Assembly (NCBI GenBank): GCA_019096195.1
Contig: JAGTXK010000179.1
Location: 1 to 37,830 of the forward strand
Source: Boletus sp. NGJ
Lineage: Eukaryota; Basidiomycota; Agaricomycetes; Boletales; Boletaceae
DNA: 37,830 bases
Direction of reading: 5' to 3'
Shown here: positions 10,862-21,629 of the stretch, piece after piece
Position numbering within the stretch: position 1 is the stretch's first letter
How the letters are laid out: each line of letters opens with the position of its first letter
The notes under the pieces: model-generated
Seen by the model: only the letters and a program-made list of their open reading frames with translations
Databases searched by the model: none
What the model was told of the DNA's origin: nothing
Translations under genes and position numbers: made by a program

Positions 10862-11340
10862 GTCATCACATTCCTTCACCTCATTCGAGGCAAATGGATG
10901 GAAAGAGTTTGATGAAGCCATGGAGCTGATCAATGATCCACAACATGACTCCCACTTCCAAATCAGATTAAATGACTGAGAACGCGCCTTGCCGTATATG
11001 ATTGTCTTCAAGAGCAAAGCTGACGATGACCAGTCCACAATTTGAATAGAAGGAAAGTCTGTCACGTTGCGTTGGGACAAACTGCAAGAATTTGTCGAGC
11101 TCTGGTGGTCAGGGAGGAAGAATAGGATTTGCATTGGCAGCGGAGTCTCATCAGCTTATATGAATATAGGCTTGCGGCAAAGTCTCAAGGCAATATGGAG
11201 ATATGTCAAAGTCCAATGAGGGGGAATCAGGAGCGGGGAGGAGAAGGTCATGGCACCAGATAGAATCACTTAAAATTGCTGGTGTGCATCCTAGTTTATA
11301 TGATCTCATTGTTCCCGCCGCAATACATATTCTGTAAACA
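10862..11340 (+). pseudogene. Broken gene fragment, unknown protein
   Basis: One frame is coding-like from about 10862 to TAA near 11339, interrupted only by TGA at 10977, 11043 and 11217. Pieces include EFDEAMELINDPQHDSHFQI, ERALPYMIVFKSKADDDQST, LRWDKLQEFVELWWSGRKN, SSAYMNIGLRQSLKAIWRYV and VHPSLYDLIVPAAIHIL. All three stops can be explained as CGA to TGA. Upstream at 10710-10799 an open stretch in another frame ends at a GTGAGT with TAG about 47 bp later, so a 5' exon may exist, but I could not join it in frame. No known family is recognised. The longer minus-strand frames here are shadows. Confidence 0.55.
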
Positions 11341-11556
11341 TACAGCGAATTGCTACCTATATTCACCAAGAACAATCGTACAAACATGAAAACTACCTGT
11401 TGCCAAAGAATAAATACAACTCATTTGAGAGGTGGTTGAGCACAACTTATTGAAAATGCCGATAGAACGATGGTTGAGCATCCATCTTTCAATGCCTGAA
11501 ACTGATTCAATTAGAACAATACCAAACACGAAAGAAAGCCAAGCTACATACCACTT

Positions 11557-13061
11557 CTATTTTTCTTCCCCTTGCGGCACAGCGTCAAACCTTGGGTGAT
11601 GGAACCCATGAGAGGTGTCTGCTTCAACTCCACAACAATAGAAGTGCACTTTCTCAGGTTTGTCCGTGCACATGAAATCCGATCAAAGAGCCTTTTCTGC
11701 CCAACCTGGAGTAGCATACAGCACCTTGATCTTTCGAAGAACACGTAAGGCTGGCCATGGTACGAGATCTCCAGTCTTGAGATTGTACATGTAAAACTCT
11801 CGGATGCTATCTGCCTGAGGAATGGAGACATTGTACACTCTTGTTCTGGATCCAATCTTCAGATTTGGAAACCTGGAATATGTCCTCGCCCACTCTACAA
11901 CCTTGACAATGGTGAGCTTGGCAAAGATGGCACGCTGGACCTCTTCATCCAGCATATCCTCAGCCTCAATTTTGGCAGAGTTGATACCAGAGCACATGGT
12001 TAGAAGTGCAAAGAGACACACGCCTACTTCGGAGAGCCCCATCAAGAGCTTCTTTTCGACCACAAGATCCTCAATGCTGCCAGTGGGCATGCCATATCTC
12101 CTTGCCAAGATGATGAGCTCGCTCGGATAGAGGTTGAGCACAAGCTTGATGAGGGTCTTCCATTGAGGGTCAGGATGGTGTTTTTTGACTTCTGCGATGA
12201 GTTGCTCCTCAGAAGTGATTGTGAAGGTGTAAAACATCAGGAGTGTATAGGCATGGAATGGACAATGGCTTATCCAGGCCGCAAACACAGCTATGTCGCT
12301 ATTGCAACAATTAGCAAAAAAGGTGCCATCTGGGACAATCTGCCTGCCCTGCCAGAGTAGATTGGTGGATGCCATAATTGTATCCTCAGAACCCATGCTA
12401 TAGGGTGCAAAGTCACCATTCTGGAACTGTCTGATCAACACCGGTCGGCCCACAACATCCTCTTGCAACAAGTTGGCATAGAGATCTTTGATGTCGGTGG
12501 TGCATATAGGTGAAAAATCGTGGTCGCCGACATGTCCATTTCTTGTAGTGACAATATTGAACTCGTGGTTGTGATGCCTCCTCTCTGCAGATGCCCTCAG
12601 TGTCAAAATGCCGTTCTCTGGCAATCCTAGTCCCAGAAAGTATGCAAACTGATGAGTGATGACTTGTATGTGGTCCCATGTCTTGTCTCTGCACTGAGCC
12701 AAGTTCTTCATCAAGTGAAGATCGGCAAACTCCTCAGCTGACATGCTGGGAGAGTGGTGCCATTTGTCGCTAGTGACATGAGGAAAGATATAAATTCGGT
12801 TCTAAGGAATATCAGTGTATGTTCTACCAAGGAAGGGATGTCCTTACATCCATTGCTCACACTGCGTGGTTCTGGATTAAGGAGGCCGATTGGGTAGCCA
12901 TAGATTTGTTGTGCACACTCTGAGCTGTGCAGATGAGGACAAGGGACAATGCGAACGGATGTCTTCTGGCAGGCTAAAAATTCGATGTTAATCACTATGC
13001 TGGCAAGTTTGCAAGCTACACACCTGGCTGAGAAATGGATATTTGAGCAATGTGCCTCCAT
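11557..13061 (-). pseudogene. Three-exon unknown gene with one nonsense codon
   Basis: Model: ATG at 13061; exon 1 13061-13022; intron 12974-13021; exon 2 12973-12861; intron 12802-12860 (GTGAGC...CCTTAG); exon 3 12801-11557. The exons sum to 1398 nt, a multiple of three, giving 465 codons before TAG at 11557-11559. Reading passes one TGA (11683-11685) followed by a convincing tail (SDFMCTDKPEKVHFYCCG, SHGFHHPRFDAVPQ), so that TGA is probably a former CGA. The N-terminus is Cys/His-rich (CPHLHSSEC) and might bind metal. The middle is helical with a hydrophobic stretch near FANCCNSDIAVFAAWI. I do not recognise the family. Intron 1 needs a weak GTGTAG donor, so the first exon is less sure. Transcription would be divergent from the DUF3830 gene at 13848. 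Confidence 0.6.
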
Positions 13062-13847
13062 CGATCCTGGCTATTTAACTGGTGAAGTGTTTAGAACCTA
13101 ACGTGGCCACTTCACCCTCAAATATTTTGGTTGGGCAATAAGAGGATCACCTATGTCTGATCCAAAGGTCATGTGCCAAAGCGGCGAGGCTGCAAGTGGC
13201 TGGGAAAATAGCCCTTCACCAGTGTTGATATGTTCCGTGCGGCACACCACCATTCTGTGCTTTTCTATCCTAGAATAGATTCTAGGACGTGGTGAGCTGT
13301 CGCCAAAACATAGCAAATTGCCACCTCTGATGATCAGCTGACAGCCATCTGCTCCCTTGTGAATCAGCTGTTCTACCAAATCTGACCTCTTCGGTGTTGC
13401 CCAAGGCCATATTGCAAGATCTGTAAGGGCACTATTGATAACGTGGTGTCCTTCACACGAGATCATCAGACGTCATCAAATGTAGATTGGTTCCAGAGGC
13501 ACCTGATACTCGTGTAAGGTAGCCATCCATATCCAGGCATGCCTTTTAATGCTGATCTTACTGCTGCTGAATGTGCCACAAGATCCGAACTCAATTGAGT
13601 TCTGCAGACAACACAATGTAATGAACCAGCCCCATGGCGGCGTCACTCTACGATGTCGTTTGCAAATGACTTTGCGATTTGAGTTTGTCGAATGGGTGGC
13701 CATATCCAATTTGTGATATAGCTGAGGGGTACAAACATCTATGCACAAAATCGTCCCCTCCCATACCAAAACCTTTCAATCTGATCCTCGGACAGATACC
13801 ACAACTCACCCTAGATCTCTGCAGACACTGTCCAACACCTCATCGTT
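13062..13847. other. Divergent intergenic region
   Basis: Separates the minus-strand gene starting at 13061 from the plus-strand gene starting at 13848. Minus-strand open frames at 13098-13466 and 13476-13769 exist, but their composition is not convincing. It may hold a shared bidirectional promoter; no TATA box was pinned down. Confidence 0.4.
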
Positions 13848-14822
13848 ATGACATCCCCCATGCTCAAATTCTCTGTTTCTGGAACTGAACTCTCTTTCCG
13901 TGTAAAGCTTCTTTGGGAGGAAAATCCATCTGCCATGGACAATGTCTGCAGCAGCTTGCCGCTGAACACCATACTTCACCATGATGCTGTCTCTAGCAAC
14001 GCCTTTTCAATGCCCACCACAATCCTATCTTTATAGAGCGGAATTTCGGTTCCACACTACCTGGATGCTGTTTATCTCCACGCTCCTCGACAAGCCATTT
14101 GCATTTCCTACCAAAGTGATGTAGACCAGGTCAAAGTCAATCAGATCGGGCAGGTACTAGAGGTGGACCTCGAGAAGCTGGAGGCAATTGGGAGGCTTGT
14201 CTACTGGGAGTCCGTCGAAGTCTCGCCTGATAAGCTTGTTAAAGTTGAGGTCAGGTTGATCGGAGGCAGTATAGCTCTGCCCTTCATAAGAGAGCTGCCC
14301 CTCCTTGTGTCAGCGGCCCATTGGACCACCATGAGAAATAGGTTGGAGAGGAAAGGGGCGCAGGTTTGACTGGAGAAGCCTGAGGAGGTCCAGCTGGTGA
14401 GGTGGGGTGTAGAGGGCACATCTAGTGGGCCGGATTATGTGGCAGTGCTGCTCACGGATGCCGCCGATACTGTCTATGGCTTGCTCAAGTGTATGCAAGT
14501 AGTACCAACACCAATAACGAACGACATCATGCAAGAGACGGCCGCATTCTTAACTGGAGTGGACAACCTCTTCAAGACTTTAGGTCTTCCAAGCATTAAC
14601 TGGGCCAGAACCAAATATTCCACAGTGCTTGGCATGGTCAGCAACAATGCCCAGTTCATCGAACTGACAGGCGCTTGGCTGACCTATCTAAACCAAATGA
14701 TCTATTGGATGGAATTGATCCAACCTTCATACCTCAGCGAGCGTGGCACCAACTGTGATCCAATGAATGTCAAGGTGTTCCACAAGCTCATTAAATACAA
14801 TGAATCCACTTCTGACAACTAA
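13848..14822 (+). pseudogene. DUF3830/cucumopine-synthase-like gene, two stops
   Basis: A single frame of 324 codons runs from ATG 13848 to TAA 14820-14822 with no intron, interrupted by TAG 14034-14036 and TGA 14367-14369. Residues about 5-120 match the cyclophilin-like DUF3830 pattern: a beta start (LKFSVSGTELSFRVKLLWEE), then N-P-S-A and SSLPL, then VNQIGQVLEVDLEKLEAIGR and RLVYWE, where the bacterial family has a GQ...L..LGR.VLWEG tail. The second half is helical (TNDIMQETAAFLTGVDNLF, LTYLNQMIYWMELIQPSYLS). As far as I know, cucumopine and mikimopine synthases combine such a cyclophilin-like domain with a C-terminal helical bundle and are about this long. They condense histidine with 2-oxoglutarate without NAD(P)H. 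The substrate here is unknown. The TGA fits a lost CGA. Alternative: another DUF3830 enzyme. Confidence 0.6.
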
Positions 14823-15039
14823 ATCTGCTTCATCTCATAGCTTGTTGAAACTGTTTTTTGCGACCACAATATGCTTTCTCTATATTCTCTTCCTATGTAT
14901 GCATCGTCGCTTTACAAGTTCATCTTTTAAATTCAGTCGCTACAGATTTCTTCTCTTTATATTGGTCAATCTACATTGCCTTTGCGTGGGTGTTTACTAC
15001 CATTGATGTAGCAGGTCATCTATCTGCATTTGCTACTAT

Positions 15040-15540
15040 TCAAATGGAAGATACAACACTTTCTCCGCAGCTGCTAAGAGCCCCCCACGCCTCCAGAAAC
15101 GCACGGCATTTATCCATCGTTGCTTTCAAGATCTCGCCTCTTATTCTTACGCAATATTCATTGTGACAATATGAAATCAGCCCGATCAGATTTTCAGGGT
15201 GGATACTTTGGGTGCTGGTGGAGGTATGAGTGTCCAAGGTATCTGCAAGACTGCAAGGACTTTTGCTGAAGCCCTCCAATGCTGCTCCAGTATCCTCTTC
15301 TTCGTGCCATGTCAAAATGCGACCATCTGCAGCTTCTTCGGGCAGTGCAAGAGCATCACGGAGGGACCCTACAGCCTCCATAATATCCTCCTCTTTCTCA
15401 CAATCTGCAGCGTCAGAGGTTGAGAGTCATGGTTGAAGTTCTGCTGGCCTCTCCTCAATGGTGGCCATTCACACTCCAACAGTGGGGGTATCCGAACATT
15501 TGGCAGCGGCACTCGACTTGTCATGAGTGGCTTTAGACAT
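15040..15540 (-). pseudogene. Small unknown gene, two CGA-to-TGA-type stops
   Basis: From ATG 15540 (MSKATHDKSSAAAKCSDTP) a single 167-codon frame runs to TGA at 15040, interrupted by TGA at 15469-15471 and 15427-15429. It continues through ADCEKEEDIMEAVGSLRDAL, ILTWHEEEDTGAALEGF and MDKCRAFLEAWGAL. The charged, Ala/Glu-rich composition is clearly protein-like on both sides of each stop, and both can be restored by CGA (Arg). No family, membrane segment or signal peptide is seen; it is likely a soluble helical protein. It converges on the DUF3830 gene, with about 220 bp between the stop codons. Confidence 0.55.
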
Positions 15541-17140
15541 TGACACGGTGAGGTGGGGAAGGTGACTGAGAGCACCCTGAAAGCTTGTCTGGGCAGATAA
15601 ATCTGCCTTGACCACTAGATATAACTACACTGGGATCAGCGGTTAGTTTCGAGAGACTTGTGTGACACCTACAGAATGTAGGTTCTGAAGGAACCAATAG
15701 GTCACTGAAAACCCAAAGAGCCAGCATAGCTGGCAGATGGATGGCATAGGGGAGGTGGCAGATCCAGCAGAGGTGCGCGCACAGGATGGCAGGATGCATG
15801 GCAGGCAATGGCCAGCCGAGTTGATCTATGAACCAATCTAAGTCGTGACGGTGATTCGGCTGCTGCCGTGACTTCATGGGCAAGTGGAGCCGGGGTGTCG
15901 GCTCTGTCTGGGGTCATTAAGGGGCATGAAGCATGTTTCATTACAGTCACGCAATTATGCAGCAGTTTCTGACACACACGACAAAAGGGCTTCTCCAGAT
16001 TGGAAGCTCACCGGTTTGTAGCATGCGGCAATAAAGCTGCCCTGGCGGAAATACCCATGGCTTGACTCGTTTTGGAGAAAGAGCCCCCGCATGCTTGCAT
16101 AGCCTCAGCTATTGAGGGGAAGTAGATAAGAGATTTTGTGCGGCTGTCAGACAGCCTCATCATGCTGATTTGATGCCAGGCAGAGTTATTACGCCGGGTG
16201 TGAACCACCTTACCCCTTCCTGATTGTGCTTCTCACACGTATTTCTCATATCCATGGCACAACACATGGACCTTACAGACAGCGTCTTGCTCACATGGTC
16301 ATGAGCATGCGTACGCTATCAAGGGCTGGGAGAATACATGGCAATCTGTCACAACCACACCAACAGGAGAACTAGCCATTGCACGCTGAGCAGCGAACAG
16401 GATTTCCCGCTCTCACCATGTCAATGTCGAGTACATCTATCAATGCCAGAATCATGATGGGCCTTTAGTACTCTCAGTGAGCCATGGAATGCGAGCTGAC
16501 GAGCGAGAAGAGGCAATGGGATGGGAGAGTGAAAGGGAGGATGTCGTCTCTTTAAACCCAAGCCAGCAACCGTGGTTCTTGTCACACAGCACATCGATGA
16601 CTTGTTTATTGAGCGATCGGGTGGCTACACTACGCTTTTCAGTACATCCTGTATGCCACACGTTCAAAATTGAAATCCTCGTGCATTCCACAGCTTGGCA
16701 ATTGCACCCTCTGGCCTGTCTTCAGACAGTTCGAAGACGTAAATGAAAAATGATCATTGTCTCTGTGGGTTGAAATTCACACATGGTGTTGACACACCGG
16801 AACGCCTGCCGAAACATCCCTCAAAAATTCCAACTTCCACTTGTTAGCCCAAATGCATGGGCATTCCCGGCCTATCAAAATCTTTACACGTGCCAAAATC
16901 ACCTGACCTCTGACAGATATTCAAAAGCCCTTTGCGCGTTCCAGAAGCATTTTGATGCTTCAATGATGTCAAAACCTTCCTTATCAATCAATCAGAAAAG
17001 ATAGAATTCCAGCAAATGGTCTCCCCAAAAAGCTCCATGACATCAGCGTTGGTGACCACATGATGTAACGACCTTTTTGGTCAGCTCAGATTGACAAACA
17101 TTCATTTGAAGCACGTTGGTCCCCAAAATCACCAATCCCG
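15541..17140. other. Intergenic region, no supported gene
   Basis: Open frames on both strands (15533-15883 minus, 15702-15977 minus, 16452-16691 minus, 16477-16746 plus) are short and not protein-like. No repeat family, tRNA or transposon end was recognised. Confidence 0.4.
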
Positions 17141-17146
17141 TTAGAT

Positions 17147-17154
17147 TATATAAA
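17147..17154 (+). promoter_or_regulatory. TATA box of the opine-dehydrogenase-like gene
   Basis: TATATAAA lies 95-102 bp upstream of the proposed ATG at 17249. The interval is pyrimidine-rich with TTTTCCTCT, common before fungal transcription starts. Confidence 0.5.
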
Positions 17155-17248
17155 TGAAGAAGCTGTAGCTGTATGTTCCTTTTCCTCTAGCACTCCAATT
17201 TCCATCATTTCGTGCCAAACACAGCCTACCAGTATACTACTTGCCACT

Positions 17249-18452
17249 ATGGTAACGTCTCGTCTCGCCTATTAGCTTCCTTATTAAAACTCATGCACCC
17301 CAGTCAGACAAACTCTTCGTTGGCATCCTTGGCGCCAGCCATGCTGCCACAGTGATCACTGCCAATCTCAAAGAGAAGGGTATCGAACTGGTTATGTGGG
17401 CTCCCCCTGACCATCCAGGAGCAATTCCTATGATAAATCAGAATTAAGGGATACTGAGAGCTAAAGGAGCAGTCAATGGCTTGTACTTGTTTGATATGAC
17501 TCACAACCTCTGCGATGTCGTAGAATCATGCCGTTTCATTATCATGACTATACGTTCTGATGCCCATGAAGCCTATGTCGCCGAACTCGCAAAATATAAC
17601 AACAAACTCCTTGACACTGATCTTTTCATGATCTGCAGCCAAGGCTTCACAATTATCTATGAGGAATGCCTGAAGGTGAAATGCATCTTCGAGAGCAACA
17701 CTTTCCCCGCAGCCTCCAAACTCGATGGCCTTGCCATTGTCGATATTAAGAAGATGAAGACCAACTTTCAGGTTTCTTGCTTCCCACTGTGCAATGGTGG
17801 AGCTGATCTCCCGGCGGATGCCAAACCAATCCTCGATCGGGTTTTTCATGCCATGCTCAGCCCCTGCACTCCACTTGAAATCGCCTTGGGTTCCACAGTT
17901 GTCACTCATGTGGTCACAGCGTTACTCAATATGGGGTGCCTCGAAGATACCGTCAACTCCCTCACTTCCCTCACTCGCTCATTCCACTCTATGCTTCAGG
18001 CGTGCAAGGCTGCAGATCCGCTTCCATTCTTCTACAGCAAGGGCATGAACAACCCTGTTTGCAATGCCCAGTTGGCATTCGGTGCTGAATGCTTGAAGAT
18101 TGGAGAGATGTGCAGGTTACAGCTCATTGACCTGCTTACAGACTGTAATAGCGAGCATGGCACCAGCTATGCCAACCTCTGCGAATACAGCCTTGCACCC
18201 AAGCCCCACAATGTTCAAAAGGCTACACCCCAGGACATTAAACATTGCTATTATGCAGAGGAGCTCTTGCTGATGGTTTTCATCCACTCCCTTGCCAAGA
18301 TCCTCAGTATCGACTCGCCAGTCATTACCGGCACCATCCACTTCTATCAGGCCGCTCTCCAAACCGATGCCTTCACGTTTAACCAAAATTTGGACAGTCT
18401 CCAAGTTGGACGCGAGGATCTTGTTCACTTTGGTGCCAAGTTCCCTGCTTGA
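17249..18452 (+). pseudogene. Octopine/nopaline-dehydrogenase-like gene, one stop
   Basis: Model: ATG 17249-17251, a phase-0 intron 17252-17303 (GTAACG...CCCCAG) directly after the start codon, then exon 2 17304-18452. The spliced product starts MSDKLFVGILGASHAATVI, a Rossmann nucleotide-binding glycine motif, followed by VVESCRFIIMTIRSDAHEAY in the NAD(P)-binding domain. The C-terminal half carries the opine-dehydrogenase helical domain, including LPFFYSKGMN and PQDIKHCYYAEELLLMVFIH followed by SLAKILSIDSPVI, the usual position of the (R/H)YLxEDVPYGLVP-type segment. Total 383 codons including the stop, normal for the family. One in-frame TAA (17445-17447) lies in a loop after PPDHPGAIPMINQN, so this copy is interrupted. 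Such enzymes reductively condense an amino acid with a 2-oxoacid. Substrates cannot be read from sequence. The UTR and splice sites look functional otherwise. Confidence 0.8.
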
Positions 18453-18644
18453 GTGCTGCATTAAGTGTTGTTTCGTCATACAGTAAGTAGTTTCCCCTCT
18501 GAACCCGTATATCTGCTCACAAAATTTGCAGAATATCTGAAAATTCCTTCGACGAGCCTTGTAAATTTAGTAATTGCAGATTGCTTTGTGATTAGTATGA
18601 AGTCGGAATATATGCACATTTTGTCCATACATTTCTGAATAATT

Positions 18645-18948
18645 TCAAAAGATTGCACATGCAGTTTGTCTTGAGACTGCAAAATCAATCTCTAAGCAGT
18701 CCTTACTCTGACTAGGCTTGAGAAAGTCTTTGAGCACCTTCTTGCTCTTGATTACTTCATCATGTAGCTCCCAGTGTGTCTTCTCATCTGCAGTGATCTC
18801 GATGACACACCTTTGTCCTCTTCTCTGGTCCCCCCATGTCTTTGTCCATCTAATATTGCTTTTTCGGTGCATCACCTAGTTGTTTGCACCTACTCTTTGT
18901 CCATTGGCACCTTTGGCAGGTGGTGGCCTTGCCTCTTGTGTCTGGCAT
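18645..18948 (-). pseudogene. Remnant with a zinc-cluster-like N-terminus
   Basis: From ATG 18948 the minus strand reads MPDTRGKATTCQRCQWTKSR and then C, a Cys-x2-Cys-x6-Cys arrangement reminiscent of small cysteine clusters in agaricomycete DNA-binding and retroelement proteins. A stop follows after about 34 codons. Downstream in another frame (18875-18645) the sequence is again protein-like (CVIEITADEKTHWELHDEVI, KSKKVLKDFLKPSQSKDCLE). At least one stop and one frameshift separate them. Its function is unknown. Confidence 0.35.
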
Positions 18949-18949
18949 C

Positions 18950-20311
18950 TGTTATGATCCCTTTTGGAAACCAATCCACAAGGCTCGAATATCTCGCAGG
19001 CTACACAGGTCCTGGCTTAACGAATAAGGTGGGGAGTCTTAGTCCTGAATATTCCCAACCCTACGACGACCAAAGGCCGAAGCTAATAGGTTGTTGGAGG
19101 AAGAAACAAGTGGATTAGACTGGGGTTACCAGTCGTCTAAGTGCTAGTTTATATATATGAGGAGAGTGTGCACGAACCAGGCTGTGTGTGTGATAAATTA
19201 CTACGTATAGTAAAATGGAGATTAATAGGGCTGTGTGAGAAGAGCGGAAATTAAAAGGTTGTGGATCACATGAGGTATGATGTCATATGACGTCATAGGT
19301 TCTAGACCTATCATGTGATATGGTTCCATGGTCACGTGCACAGTCACATGACTTATGAAGAAAAGAGTTAAGGAAAATGAAAAGTAAGTAATCGTTTGAA
19401 AAGTTTGAAAATTTCCTATATTATTACAGCATCCTACAGGCAACATCCGCACACTTGCAGCACATGCACCTCTGCTTTGTCACCTGAGCCTGAATAACAA
19501 CCTCGATTAGATTGTTCTTCTGTGATGTTGTCAATGCTAATTTACTATATGGAAAGTCTACTTACCTTGGGTGATCTCCATGTCGGACACTGCTCCATCT
19601 CTGTCTCCTCCTCTTCCTCCATTTGCAACCTTTCTTTCTCCATTTCGGCCACTTCCTCAGCCCTCTTTTGCTCTTCCTCACATTGCCTCCAGGACTCTTT
19701 CATATAACACCTTCATTCAGTGCTCTTTTTCTCATACAGATTGTTGTTGTTGTTGTCATTCTCATGAAGCTGTATGTCACTCCAAGTTGTGAGATCAACC
19801 AGATTGTATGTCAACATGATGGGTTGTGGTTGTCAGGGGTACCAGTGGAGGGGAACTTAGCTACTCAATGGAAATTCCAACAACTTAAAAAAGAGTTCAC
19901 ACTTCGCTTAAATGTCCATATCACCACACAATCAACCACGTCATGCCCAATGGGTCAATTATTTCTCCACGTCCCACTCTGCTTTCCATGTAGATACACT
20001 ACTTAGTAATGAATGAATTGGTGGTTTGCCAGAGTGATTGAGCATCCCAAGTGTCCACTGCCCTTCTCTAGAGTCATTCGCCCCCTATGTGTACATCAGT
20101 TATTCCACCCCCTTGATATTACTAACGGGAACATCAGATTCCACTTCCGACTCTTTCACTCCAATGTCTACAGCACTCTTCATTCCATCTCCACATTGTT
20201 ACTATTGACTATACTCTGTATGTTAATGAGTGACCGGTGTAATGGCTAGCGGATGTTGGTGTCACAAACCTGTGAGACCCAAGTTCCAAGTGGAGTGTGA
20301 AGTATATATTG
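18950..20311. other. Non-coding region with a palindrome and microsatellite
   Basis: No convincing gene. It contains a TATATATA run near 19151, an inverted repeat ATCACATGA...TCATGTGAT at 19265-19319 enclosing TGACGTCA, and a (TTG)5 run at 19741-19756. The mix of TATA, short palindromes and stops could be the remains of an LTR, but no second copy was found in the window. Confidence 0.4.
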
Positions 20312-20960
20312 TGACACTTCTTCCAATTCCACCCTCTTCTCCTCTATCTGAAAATATTAATTCATACACTGATCCAGGGTCTCTGAAGTAGATTCTCCAT
20401 GGCCATTGTACACATTCCATACATGATACAATCAATCCTCAAGCACTGGCTAATTGTTCTGACAAATCTTCCAATTCCACCCCCTCCCTGCTCTATCTGG
20501 AGAAAATCAATTCACAAACCAGCCTAGGGTTTTTGAAAAATGTTTCCCCTACCCATTCAACATCTTTATAACATACTCCAAACATCTCCAGAGCATTGGC
20601 TAATTGTTCTCAACCACCAACCAATTACACCCCCTTCTTCCCATACTAGACTATATCAATTCAGAAACATCCACAAGTAGCATGTAAATGACATTCCCTA
20701 CCTCCTATGGACTCTATAAACATGCTATGATACCACCAGAGGCTTCTTGTAAATTTTCTGACATGCTTTCCATTTCTAACCCCCTTCCTACTCCAGCATT
20801 CTAAATTAATTCAGCAAGGACCTTGAGAAATGATATGAAAGTTGGAGAATCCATTGGGAACACCCCCAACATCCTCTGGCATTTATTCACACCACCAATC
20901 TATAAACAATCCCCCTCTCCCCCCCTTACTTGCATTCGCTGTATTAATTTTTCCTGATCA
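20312..20960. repeat. Degenerate ~150-bp tandem array
   Basis: Related units begin at 20312, 20460, 20610, 20759 and about 20887. Each opens with (T)GACA-TTCCAATTCCA-CCCCCTTC-CTCTAT, passes an AATTCA motif and ends near GCATTGGCTAATTGTTC. Spacing is 148, 150, 149 and about 128 bp. Units are perhaps 55-70% alike by eye. It contains no open frame of note. Confidence 0.6.
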
Positions 20961-21059
20961 CCAAATCTCTCCATTTCTTTTTGAGACTCTTACTATGGAT
21001 CATATTAACATATCCAGAACATATCCCAGTCCAAATTATTGTTTGGACTTTTAGTTTTT

Positions 21060-21600
21060 AATTTCCATATGAGTATATAGTATGCTAGAAGGTTCTTGTG
21101 CATAACATCAAGATTGCAGTTTATAGTCATGTAGAACTTGTGATTGAGGAGCACAAAGCTGCATGCACAAGATCACAAGGGATGATGTAGTTTGTAGGTG
21201 TGTGGGCCTAGACTGTTTATAGTCTATCGTGGGACTGTCTTGTAACCTTGCAGTCAGTGTTAGCTGGGTGGCTACTTGTTATATTGTATTATAACGATTA
21301 TGATAAGAAATAGGTATCTAATCATGTGTGTGTCTAGAGTTTCATAGGATGGAGTCTATGAATGCATCAGGATTTGTTGGTTGTGTAGGTATATCATATG
21401 AGGAAGGATACGATGGTAGACTTTGGTAGTGCAAATGTAAAGGTGTGCACAAATGCTTAAATATAAGGTGTGGACATTTCAATCATTTACATTGATATAC
21501 TTAAACCTTAAGTTAATTGAGGTTGAATTATATCACCAGCATGAGTATACCATTGTCTTCAATGATGATTATACATCTATGGGCTAGATTCCATACCTAT
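21060..21600. other. AT-rich region upstream of the copia fragment
   Basis: No gene seen. The position just before copia coding sequence, and motifs such as GTGTGTGGGCCTAGACTG, suggest possible old LTR or leader DNA. No matching second copy was found downstream, so this is not called an LTR. Confidence 0.3.
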
Positions 21601-21629
21601 GCTCTAAGGACCAGGCCTTATTGACCATC

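Noticed and set aside
19571-20006. Overlapping plus-strand ORFs rich in Ser/Leu/Phe
   Set aside because: They come from pyrimidine-rich DNA and a TTG microsatellite; no start context, domain or splice support.
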